Source: Bacteroidales bacterium (lineage in GTDB: Bacteria; Bacteroidota; Bacteroidia; Bacteroidales; JAFGXI01). Taken from it: a DNA stretch of 35,954 bases. Of this stretch, positions 19,758 through 28,234 are shown piece by piece. Where the stretch lies: assembly GCA_030627705.1 (NCBI GenBank), contig DAOVTE010000004.1, positions 1-35,954 of the forward strand, read 5' to 3'. Below the pieces are notes generated by a model, which did not search any database, was not told the origin of the DNA, and saw nothing but the letters and a program-made list of their open reading frames with translations. Positions within the stretch are counted from its first letter, which is position 1. Every line of letters starts with the position of its first letter. The position numbers and the translations under genes were made by a program.

Positions 19758-21695
19758 ATGTCAGAATTTATAAAATATAAAGAATTTATTATAGATAATG
19801 TTTTAATTAATTCTAAAAATAATAACGAAGAATATAAACACAAAATAAATATTCTAAAAAGAGAAATAGTATACAAACCAATTATTTTTATAGGAACAGG
19901 AACTTGCGGTTTAGGTGCAGGTGCAGGAAAAACATTAAATGTAGTAAAGCAATATATAGAAGAAAATAAAATTGATGCCCAAATAATAGAAACCGGCTGT
20001 ATAGGATTATGTTCTGCCGAACCATTAATGGATATTCAATTACCAAATAAGAACAGAATATCATTCGATAATGTTACCCAAGACAAAGTTGTAGATATAC
20101 TAAATAATATATTTAAATATAATAATAAGCAAGAGGCTTTATGTCAGTTTCCGTCAGAAAATAACGAAAGTTGGGAAGATGTAATTCCTATAAATGAGAT
20201 ACCATTTTTTAAACCTCAAAAACGAATTGTTCTTAAAAATTGTGGAATTATTAATCCTATAAGCATAGAAGAATATATTGCAAATGGAGGATACAAAAAT
20301 TACATTAAAGTTATAAATAATGATAAGCCATTAGAGATTTGTGATATAATAGAAAAAAGTGGTTTACGAGGTAGAGGTGGCGGAGGTTTTTCTACGGGAA
20401 AAAAATGGAAATTTGCACTAAATACACCCAGTAATCAACGATATTTAATTTGCAATGCAGACGAAGGTGATCCTGGTGCATTTATGGATAGAGCTGTAAT
20501 AGAGGGCGATCCGCACAAGCTTATAGAAGGAATGGCAATTTCTGCCTTTGCAATTGGAGCAACAAAATCATATGTATATATCCGTGCAGAATATCCTTTA
20601 GCTATAGAAAGACTTAAAATTGCAATGCAACAAGCTAAAGATTATGGTCTGGTAGGAGAAAATATTTTTGGTTCAGGAATAAATTTTGAAATAAAAATAA
20701 AAAAAGGAGCAGGCGCATTTGTTTGCGGCGAAGAAACAGCCCTTATTCACAGCATAGAAGGTAAAAGAGGAATGCCACGCCCTCGTCCTCCATTCCCTGC
20801 AACAAGCGGATTATTTGGCAAACCTACAATTATCAATAATGTAGAAAGCCTTTCTAATATTGCCGCAATTATAGAAAATGGCAAGGATTGGTTTGCATCA
20901 ATAGGAACAGAAAATAGTAAAGGAACAAAAGTATTTGCCTTATCTGGAAAAATCTCGCTTACAGGATTAGTAGAAATCCCAATGGGAACAACAGTAAGAG
21001 AGGTGCTTTTTGATATTGCAGGTGGCATTCCAAATAATAAAAAATTTAAATCTGTACAAATTGGAGGGCCTTCGGGAGGATGTATTACCGAAGAAAATCT
21101 AGACATACCAATAGATTACGATTCGCTTCTAGAAGTTGGTGCAATGATGGGTTCTGGCGGTTTAGTTGTAATGGACGAAGATACTTGTATGGTAGATGTC
21201 GCAAAATTCTTTATGGATTTTATCCAACGAGAAAGCTGCGGTAAATGTATTCCTTGCAGAGAAGGAACTCGCAGAATGCTAGAAATATTAGAAGACATTA
21301 CAAAAAAACCAGCAAACGGGGATTCTCACGATGCCTTAAAAAGATTTAAAGGAATAACTCAACTGGAGAAACTAGGAAAAGTAATAGGCGAAACATCTTT
21401 ATGTGGATTAGGTCAAACCGCACCAAACCCTGTTTTAAGTACGTTAAAATGGTTTCGTAACGAATACGAAGAACATATCTTCGAGCGTAAATGTTCGGCA
21501 GGAGTTTGTACTGATTTAAGAGTTTTTACAATAGATGTAGATAAATGTACAGGATGTACAATTTGTGCAAGAAAATGTCCGACAGATGCAATAATTGGAG
21601 CTAAGAAAACTCCTCATTTTATTGTAGACGACAAATGTATATCGTGTGGAACTTGTGACGAAGTGTGTAAATTCGATGCAATTTTAATAAACTAA
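19758..21695 (+). CDS. hydB: [FeFe]-hydrogenase NuoF-like flavoprotein subunit (HydB/HndC) with C-terminal 2x[4Fe-4S] ferredoxin domain
   Basis: 'GLRGRGGGGFSTGKKWKFA', 'ICNADEGDPGAFMDRAVIEGDPHKLIEGM', 'GAGAFVCGEETALIHSIEGKRGMPRPRPPFPA', 'ESCGKCIPCREGTRRML', C-terminal 'CTGCTICARKCPTDAI...CISCGTCDEVCKFDAI'. Confidence 0.96.
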   Translation: MSEFIKYKEFIIDNVLINSKNNNEEYKHKINILKREIVYKPIIFIGTGTCGLGAGAGKTLNVVKQYIEENKIDAQIIETGCIGLCSAEPLMDIQLPNKNRISFDNVTQDKVVDILNNIFKYNNKQEALCQFPSENNESWEDVIPINEIPFFKPQKRIVLKNCGIINPISIEEYIANGGYKNYIKVINNDKPLEICDIIEKSGLRGRGGGGFSTGKKWKFALNTPSNQRYLICNADEGDPGAFMDRAVIEGDPHKLIEGMAISAFAIGATKSYVYIRAEYPLAIERLKIAMQQAKDYGLVGENIFGSGINFEIKIKKGAGAFVCGEETALIHSIEGKRGMPRPRPPFPATSGLFGKPTIINNVESLSNIAAIIENGKDWFASIGTENSKGTKVFALSGKISLTGLVEIPMGTTVREVLFDIAGGIPNNKKFKSVQIGGPSGGCITEENLDIPIDYDSLLEVGAMMGSGGLVVMDEDTCMVDVAKFFMDFIQRESCGKCIPCREGTRRMLEILEDITKKPANGDSHDALKRFKGITQLEKLGKVIGETSLCGLGQTAPNPVLSTLKWFRNEYEEHIFERKCSAGVCTDLRVFTIDVDKCTGCTICARKCPTDAIIGAKKTPHFIVDDKCISCGTCDEVCKFDAILIN

Positions 21696-21744
21696 ATTTA
21701 TATCAAGTTGGTTAATTTATTTGTATCAACAAAAATTATAAGAA

Positions 21745-23463
21745 ATGAAAATATCAATAAATAATATAATTCACGAGGCAGAAAAACAAGAAACAATACT
21801 AGATATCTTGAACAGAAACGGTATTAAGGTTCCAACTCTATGCCATATAAAAGATATGTTTCCATCTGGAGCTTGCCGTATGTGTTTAGTCGAAGATACA
21901 ATATCAGGTAAATTAATTACCTCGTGTTCTTCTGTAGCTACAGAGAATATGAAAATACAAACACACTCGCCAAGAGTAACTGAAGCACGAAAAACAATTG
22001 TAGAATTATTATTGTCTAATCACCCAGACGACTGTTTATATTGCGTAAGAAATAAAAATTGTGAGCTACAGAACCTTTCAGAAGAACTTTGTGTTACCGA
22101 AAGAAGAATTAGAGGCAATAAAAATTCACTGTCAATAGATAGAGCAAGTTCTAGTATTGTTCGCGATCAAGAAAAATGTATTTTATGTGGTAGATGCGTT
22201 CGAGTTTGCGAAGAAGTAATTGGAGTTTCTTGCATAGATTTTATTAATAGAGGTAGCAAATCTATAGTTGGCACAGCTTTTAATAAAGGATTAAATGTTT
22301 CTAGTTGTGTAAATTGTGGACAATGTATAATGGTTTGTCCGACAGGTGCATTAACCGAGAAAAATCATTTTTCCGAAATAAAAATAGCATTACAAGATCC
22401 AAGTAAAACAGTTGTAATACAATATGCTCCATCTATATCTGTTTCGCTTGCCGAAGAATTTAATATGAAACCAGGCAAAGATATTAATGGAAATATTAAT
22501 GCAGCATTACGAAAATTAGGTTTCGATTTTGTTTTCGATACAACTTTTGGTGCAGACTTAACAATAATGGAAGAGTCATCGGAACTTATTCAACGTATTA
22601 CAAACAAAGAAACTTTGCCAATGATTACAAGTTGTTGTCCAGGTTGGGTTAAATACGCCGAAGAATTTTATCCGGAAATGATAAAACATATTTCTTCTTG
22701 CAAATCGCCTCAACAAATGACAGGCGCAATGATAAAAAGTTACTTTGCAGAAAAAGAAAATCTAAAACCTAAAGATATTTATTCTGTTTCTATAATGCCT
22801 TGTACAGCAAAAAAATTCGAAGGACAAAGAGAAGAAATGACTCAAAAAGGAATAAGCGATGTAGATGCAATTCTTACAACCAGAGAGTTTGTAAAGTTTA
22901 TTAATATGTTCGGAATAGATTTAGAAAAACTACAACCAGAACTTACCGATTCCCCTTTAGGAACAAGAACATCAGCAGGCAAAATATTTGGAACAACAGG
23001 TGGTGTTGCCGAAGCAGCATTGCGTACAGCCTACTTTAAGCTTACAGGTAAAGAGTTAATGGAATTTAAAATTAATGATGTTCGTGGATTAGATAACCGA
23101 AAAGAAACTAAAATAAAGATTGGTGATTTAGAATTGGGTGTTGCAGTTGTAAACGGATTAGGAAACGCAAAAAAATTACTAGAAGAAATAAAAGCAGGCA
23201 GAAAAGATATACATTTTATAGAAGTAATGGCTTGCCCTGGTGGATGCGTAGGCGGTGGTGGTCAGCCAATAAATATGGATACAGAGGCTATAAAAATTAG
23301 AGCAAAATCGCTTTATAATATCGACGATAATGCATCTATAAGAGTTTCGCATAAAAATCCAGATGTAGTTGCTTTGTACACCGAGTTTTTAGGCGAACCA
23401 TTAAGTCATAAATCTCATAAATTATTGCACACATCTTACAATATGAGAAAAGTTATTTTATAG
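21745..23463 (+). CDS. hydA: [FeFe]-hydrogenase catalytic subunit (HydA/HndD), group A3-like
   Basis: N-terminal [2Fe-2S] 'GIKVPTLCHIKDMFPSGACRMCLVE'; His-Cys cluster region 'HPDDCLYCVRNKNCELQ'; 2x[4Fe-4S]; complete H-cluster motifs L1 'TSCCPGW', L2 'MPCTAKKFE', L3 'VMACPGGCVGGGGQP'; small-subunit tail 'LYTEFLGEPLSHKSHKLLHTSY'. Confidence 0.97.
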   Translation: MKISINNIIHEAEKQETILDILNRNGIKVPTLCHIKDMFPSGACRMCLVEDTISGKLITSCSSVATENMKIQTHSPRVTEARKTIVELLLSNHPDDCLYCVRNKNCELQNLSEELCVTERRIRGNKNSLSIDRASSSIVRDQEKCILCGRCVRVCEEVIGVSCIDFINRGSKSIVGTAFNKGLNVSSCVNCGQCIMVCPTGALTEKNHFSEIKIALQDPSKTVVIQYAPSISVSLAEEFNMKPGKDINGNINAALRKLGFDFVFDTTFGADLTIMEESSELIQRITNKETLPMITSCCPGWVKYAEEFYPEMIKHISSCKSPQQMTGAMIKSYFAEKENLKPKDIYSVSIMPCTAKKFEGQREEMTQKGISDVDAILTTREFVKFINMFGIDLEKLQPELTDSPLGTRTSAGKIFGTTGGVAEAALRTAYFKLTGKELMEFKINDVRGLDNRKETKIKIGDLELGVAVVNGLGNAKKLLEEIKAGRKDIHFIEVMACPGGCVGGGGQPINMDTEAIKIRAKSLYNIDDNASIRVSHKNPDVVALYTEFLGEPLSHKSHKLLHTSYNMRKVIL

Positions 23464-23525
23464 CAATATATAATAATCTAAATTTGCATTGATTTAAATA
23501 TTTATCAATTTTTTAAAAAAAAATA

Positions 23526-25511
23526 ATGCCTAAATTTTCGAGCGAAAACCCTCTTGTATATACTATAAAAAATTTGTGTAAGGTTTGCTATACCTGCGTT
23601 AGAGAATGTCCTGTAAAGGCAATAAAAATAGACAATGGTCAGGCAGAAGTTATACAAGAAAGGTGTATTGCTTGCGGAAACTGCATACAAGTTTGTAGTC
23701 AAGGTGCTAAAGTTTTTTTTAATTCTACCGATAATGTTTTTGATATAATTAAGTCGGAAGAAAAAACCATTGCTTGTATTGCTCCAAGTTTCCCTGCAGA
23801 ATTTAACGAAATAGATAATTACAAGCAATTAGTTGGAATGATGAGGGAAATTGGTTTCGATTATGTAACCGAAGTTTCGTTCGGAGCCGATTTAGTAGCA
23901 AGAGAATATAAACATATTTTTGATAATAATAAATCAACACCAATTATTACATCGGATTGCCCTGCTATAGTTTATTATATAGAGCATTATCATCCGGAAA
24001 TTGCAAATTCGTTAGCTCCGATATTATCTCCAGCAATGGCTATGGCAAAGGTTGTAAGAAAAAAATATGGAGCAAACACAAAAGTAATTTTTATTGGACC
24101 TTGTGTAGCAAAAAAAGCAGAGTCAGATTATTTCGATGAGGTAATAACCTTTACAGAACTAAAACAAATGTTTGTATCGCAGAATATAAATCACGCAAAT
24201 GTTAAAGAATCGCAGTTCGATGGACCACACTCAGGAAAAGGAGCAATTTTTCCTGTAAATCACGGATTATTAAAAAGCATAAATAAAACCGAAGGTTTCG
24301 AAGCAGGACAAGTTATTACAGCAGAGGGTAAAAAGAAATTTAAAGAAGCTGTTAAAGAATTTAAGCAAGGAGCTTTAAAAACACAGCATTTAGAATTACT
24401 AAGTTGCGATGGTTGTATTCAGGGTCCAGGTATGACAGATAAAGGAAATTTATACGCAAAACGTAAAAATATTTTTATGTATGTTAAATCTAAATTAGAA
24501 ACATTAGATGAAGAAACATGGCAAAAAGATATGCAGTTTTTTAGCGATATAGATTTATCTAGAAATTTCGAAATTATAGATAGAAGGTTAATAAAACCCG
24601 ACGAAAAACAAATTGCTGCGCTTTTAATTAAAATGGGAAAAACTAGCCCTAATGATTTATTAAATTGCGGAACTTGTGGTTACGATACTTGCAACGAGCA
24701 CGCAATTGCTGTGCTTCAAGGTCTTGCTGAACAAGAAATGTGTTTGCCATTTACAATAGAGGAATTGCATAAATCTATTAAGGATTTAAGTGTCTCGAAT
24801 AAAATTTTGGCAGATACTCGCCAAGCTTTAAAACAATCGGAGAAGCTCGCAAGTATGGGACAGGTTTCTGCAGGTATTGCTCACGAATTAAATAATCCGT
24901 TGGGAATTATTACCTTATATAGCAGTGCTTTAAAAGACGACTTAGATGTAAAAAGTGAGGTTTATCAAGACATTAAAATTATTGACGAACAAGCGGAAAG
25001 ATGTAAAAACATAGTTGGTGGATTGCTAAATTTTGCACGAAAAAATAAAGTTCAACTTTCCGATTCAAATATTACAAAACTTATAGAACATAGCTTCGAT
25101 TCTATTCTTAAACCTAAAAATATTACAATCAATTTTATAAATAATATAGAAAATAATATAGTGAAATTAGATTACGACCAAATGATGCAAGTAATAACTA
25201 ATTTAGAGAAAAATGCAATAGAAGCTATGCCAAACGGAGGAAGATTGCTTGTAGAATTATCAGAAACAATCAAAAATGTAGAGATAAAAATTTCTGATAA
25301 TGGAACAGGAATCTCACAAGAAAATTTAGAAAAAATATTCACTCCATTTTTTACAACCAAAATAGTAGGAAAAGGAACAGGTCTGGGCTTATCGCTAGTA
25401 TACGGCATAATTAAAATGCACAAAGCAAAAATTAATGTAAAGTCTAACGATAAACCAGAAAAAGGAGAAACAGGAACAACATTTTTAATTACAATACCAA
25501 AAGATTTATAA
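23526..25511 (+). CDS. Sensory [FeFe]-hydrogenase-like domain fused to [4Fe-4S] (Fe-S/PF04060-like) domain and a histidine kinase (HydS-like, group C1-like)
   Basis: N-terminal 2x[4Fe-4S] 'CKVCYTCVRECPVKAI...CIACGNCIQVCSQGA'; H-domain with altered motifs 'ITSDCPA', 'IGPCVAKKAE', 'LLSCDGCIQGPGM'; 'CGTCGYDTCNEHAIAVLQGLAEQEMC' (Cx2Cx4Cx16C); HisKA 'SAGIAHELNNPLGIITLYSSAL' and HATPase 'NLEKNAIEAMPNGG...DNGTGISQENLEKIFTPFFTTKIVGKGTGLGLSLVYGIIKMH'. Confidence 0.92.
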   Translation: MPKFSSENPLVYTIKNLCKVCYTCVRECPVKAIKIDNGQAEVIQERCIACGNCIQVCSQGAKVFFNSTDNVFDIIKSEEKTIACIAPSFPAEFNEIDNYKQLVGMMREIGFDYVTEVSFGADLVAREYKHIFDNNKSTPIITSDCPAIVYYIEHYHPEIANSLAPILSPAMAMAKVVRKKYGANTKVIFIGPCVAKKAESDYFDEVITFTELKQMFVSQNINHANVKESQFDGPHSGKGAIFPVNHGLLKSINKTEGFEAGQVITAEGKKKFKEAVKEFKQGALKTQHLELLSCDGCIQGPGMTDKGNLYAKRKNIFMYVKSKLETLDEETWQKDMQFFSDIDLSRNFEIIDRRLIKPDEKQIAALLIKMGKTSPNDLLNCGTCGYDTCNEHAIAVLQGLAEQEMCLPFTIEELHKSIKDLSVSNKILADTRQALKQSEKLASMGQVSAGIAHELNNPLGIITLYSSALKDDLDVKSEVYQDIKIIDEQAERCKNIVGGLLNFARKNKVQLSDSNITKLIEHSFDSILKPKNITINFINNIENNIVKLDYDQMMQVITNLEKNAIEAMPNGGRLLVELSETIKNVEIKISDNGTGISQENLEKIFTPFFTTKIVGKGTGLGLSLVYGIIKMHKAKINVKSNDKPEKGETGTTFLITIPKDL

Positions 25512-25522
25512 TACCTAGAAAT

Positions 25523-25918
25523 ATGGAAAACAAAGATATTACAATTTTAATTGCAGACGACGATTACGATTATCTAAACCAAATGGACTTTCATTTAAAA
25601 AAATTTGGATTTAAAACTATATTGGCAAATAGCCAAAAAGAATGTGAAGAAATTATTGAAACAACAAAGCCAAATTTGGCAATTTTCGATTTAATGATGG
25701 AAAACGACGATAGTGGTTTTATTTTATCATATAAATTAAAAAAGAAATATCCAGACGTTCCTGTAATTCTTGCAAGTGCAGTTTCATCGGTAACAGGATA
25801 CATATTCGAGCAAGAAAACACAGATGAACAAAACTGGATAAAAGCCGACAAGTTTCTAGAAAAAGGAATACGACCAGATCAATTACACAGAGAAATAAAT
25901 AAATTATTAGAATTGTAA
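25523..25918 (+). CDS. Receiver-only response regulator (degenerate KP motif)
   Basis: 'ITILIADDDYDYLNQMDFHL', 'LAIFDLMMENDDSGFILSYKLKKKYPDVPVILASAV', C-terminal 'FLEKGIRPDQLHREINKLLEL' instead of KP. Confidence 0.88.
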   Translation: MENKDITILIADDDYDYLNQMDFHLKKFGFKTILANSQKECEEIIETTKPNLAIFDLMMENDDSGFILSYKLKKKYPDVPVILASAVSSVTGYIFEQENTDEQNWIKADKFLEKGIRPDQLHREINKLLEL

Positions 25919-25928
25919 AACAAGTATT

Positions 25929-27050
25929 ATGGAAACTTTAACAATATTAACAGTAGACGACGAAATAGGAATAAGAACTGGTGTTAAAAGAGCATTAAGA
26001 AATTTTATAGTTAGTTTCCCTTTTCACGAAGATGATTTTAATTTCGAGATAATTGATGCCGCTTCAGGCGAAGAAGCTTTAGAAATAATTTACAGCAAGC
26101 ATATAGATATTATTTTGCTCGATAATATCTTGCCAGGGATAGAAGGCATTGAAGTTTTAGAGAAATTAAAACAAGATAATATTAACTCTGCAGTTATGAT
26201 GATAACCTCGCACGCATCTATAGACCTTGCTGTGAAAGCTACCGACAATGGTGCGTTTAATTTTATTCCTAAACCATTTACGCAATTAGAACTTAAATCT
26301 GCTATAGAAAATATCACTAAGCATTTATTAATAAAGAGAATTACGCACAAAATGAAAAATGAAGCTAAGCAGATTAGATTTCAGTTTTTATCGGTTTTAT
26401 CTCACGAATTAAAATCGCCAATTAATGCAATAGAGGGTTACTTGCAAATGATGAAAGAAGAGGAAGTTGGAAAAGATATCTCGGCATATAAAAATATGAT
26501 AGACCGCTCTATTGAAAGAATAAATGGGATGCGTGGGTTAATTATGGATATGCTAGATTTAACCAAAATAGAATCTGGAAAAAAGAACAGAGAACTAAAC
26601 AAAGTAAATATTATTGATATTGCTAAAATGGCTATAGACTCTATTATACCCATTGCTGTACAGAAAAATATAAATATAGAATCTAATTTTCCAGAAGAAT
26701 TAATCTCAAATGTAGACAGTACAGAAATTGAGATAATATTCAATAATTTATTATCAAATGCTGTAAAATATAATAAGGATAATGGTGAAGTAAACTTTAC
26801 AATTAAGGAAGAAAACAACAATATTAAAATCACAATTTCTGATACAGGTATTGGAATGAGTAAAGAGGATATTGCAAGATTATTTAAGGAGTTTACAAGG
26901 ATAAAAAACCGAAAAACGCAAAATATTCCTGGTAGCGGCTTAGGTCTTTCTATAATGAAAAAGTTGGTGGATTTAAATAATGGGAGTATAAAAGTAGAAT
27001 CCGAAATAGATAAAGGCTCTGTGTTTACAGTTTATTTACATATTGAATAA
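25929..27050 (+). CDS. Receiver-histidine kinase hybrid (REC-HisKA-HATPase_c)
   Basis: 'LTVDDEIGIRTGVKRAL...IILLDNILPGIEGIEVLEKLK...FNFIPKPFTQLE' then 'FLSVLSHELKSPINAIEGYLQMM' and 'ISDTGIGMSKEDIARLFKEFTRI...GSGLGLSIMKKLVDLNNGSIKVESEIDKGSVF'. Confidence 0.95.
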   Translation: METLTILTVDDEIGIRTGVKRALRNFIVSFPFHEDDFNFEIIDAASGEEALEIIYSKHIDIILLDNILPGIEGIEVLEKLKQDNINSAVMMITSHASIDLAVKATDNGAFNFIPKPFTQLELKSAIENITKHLLIKRITHKMKNEAKQIRFQFLSVLSHELKSPINAIEGYLQMMKEEEVGKDISAYKNMIDRSIERINGMRGLIMDMLDLTKIESGKKNRELNKVNIIDIAKMAIDSIIPIAVQKNINIESNFPEELISNVDSTEIEIIFNNLLSNAVKYNKDNGEVNFTIKEENNNIKITISDTGIGMSKEDIARLFKEFTRIKNRKTQNIPGSGLGLSIMKKLVDLNNGSIKVESEIDKGSVFTVYLHIE

Positions 27051-27193
27051 ATACAAAAAGTATTTTATATCATTACCGTCAAAACTTCTAAATTATTCTC
27101 AATCTTAAATTTATTAAATTAGTTTGTAATTAAACGTGTAATTGGCTGAATAAAACTTAGTTAATTTTTTTTTAAGATGTGACTACCTAATCA

Positions 27194-27586
27194 CTATTTA
27201 TAATCCCTATTTATTTCTTCTTTTGTAGGAAATGAAGTTTGTTTATCACCAGCTTCTCTAACCCAGTATAGAGATTTTCCTGTTCCTTTACAAGCAAAAC
27301 CAAAAGTAGTGTCGTTAGGCGCAATATTAAATCTATAAAAACAATTCCATTTTTTATCGCGCTCTTGCAAAGCGATAAGAATATCAACTTTTTGATCGCA
27401 AATATTTTTATAGAATGCTTTATAAATATCTTCGCTGTATGTGCATTTGTCACAGGGTTGGCTCCACTCTGTACGATATTTTTTTACACAGTTATTCCAG
27501 CTTTTTTCTTGTAAATTATTACTCTTAGTAAACGATAAAGAAATAAAAACTATGGCGATAAATGTAAATATTAATATGTTTCTCAT
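27194..27586 (-). CDS. Small cysteine-rich exported protein, unknown function
   Basis: Signal-like 'MRNILIFTFIAIVFISLSFTKS' and six Cys in the mature region (NNC, QPC, DKC, NIC, WNC, FAC). Confidence 0.7.
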   Translation of the reverse strand: MRNILIFTFIAIVFISLSFTKSNNLQEKSWNNCVKKYRTEWSQPCDKCTYSEDIYKAFYKNICDQKVDILIALQERDKKWNCFYRFNIAPNDTTFGFACKGTGKSLYWVREAGDKQTSFPTKEEINRDYK

Positions 27587-27631
27587 TTTTTAATAATTAA
27601 AAATTTATAGTTTGTTTTTTAAACGCAGCTA

Positions 27632-28159
27632 TTATTTGCATCTGTTATTATTGTAAATGATCTTAGCTTCTTTGTTTCCAAGCTTTTTGGATTTTTTCCA
27701 GTCTTTGCAAGCTTCTTTTTCTTGACCAAGGAACTTTTTAGCCCAACCTCTATTGTTGAATGCCTCTTGATTTTTTGGATCTAGACTAATAACCTTATTA
27801 AAATCAGTAATAGCCTTATTATATTGTTTATCTTTATTATAAGCACTTCCTCTACTCAAATATGCCCAAATATGATTGTCTTGAACTTTTATTATTTTAG
27901 AAAAATCATTAATAGCAGATTTGTAATTTTCTGTTATAGAATATGAAAAAGCTCTTTGTAAAATTGCATTGTAATTTTTGGGATTAGCATTAATTGCTTT
28001 AGTATAACTATCTATTGCTTTATTATACTCTCCAGAATTAAAATGTTTCTCACCTTGCTTGTATAATGCATCACTATCTTGAGAAAATACTATTGTAGAA
28101 ATTAACACCAGTGCTGATAAATATAAGAATCGTATCATAATATATTTTGTTTGATTCAA
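27632..28159 (-). CDS. TPR-repeat exported protein
   Basis: Signal-like N-terminus and three to four TPRs ('ALYKQGEKHFNSGEYNKAIDSYTKAINANPKNYNAILQRAFSYSITENYKSAINDFSKII...'). Confidence 0.88.
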   Translation of the reverse strand: MNQTKYIMIRFLYLSALVLISTIVFSQDSDALYKQGEKHFNSGEYNKAIDSYTKAINANPKNYNAILQRAFSYSITENYKSAINDFSKIIKVQDNHIWAYLSRGSAYNKDKQYNKAITDFNKVISLDPKNQEAFNNRGWAKKFLGQEKEACKDWKKSKKLGNKEAKIIYNNNRCK

Positions 28160-28234
28160 AACTACAAAAAATATTATTAATAAATGTGTAACCTTTTTAG
28201 TAAATTTAACGTCTTACTAGCGAATAAATAATTT

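Noticed and set aside
20747-21298. Minus-strand ORFs 20747..21106 and 21116..21298
   Set aside because: Antisense shadows of the strongly supported hydB gene; no recognisable motifs.
23505-24139. ORFs 23505..23828 (-) and 23957..24139 (+)
   Set aside because: Overlap the sensory hydrogenase gene out of frame; no supporting motif.
23526-25511. Second catalytic [FeFe] hydrogenase
   Set aside because: Altered L1/L2/L3 motifs and fusion to a histidine kinase fit a sensor better than a second catalytic enzyme.
25172-26833. Minus-strand ORFs 25172..25423, 25591..25851, 26090..26350 and 26438..26833
   Set aside because: Antisense to well-supported kinase and receiver genes; low-complexity hydrophobic/Ser-rich translations typical of shadow ORFs.
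27211-27453. ORF 27211..27453 (-)
   Set aside because: Same strand but a different frame inside the 27194..27586 gene; the longer ORF has a signal peptide and is preferred.
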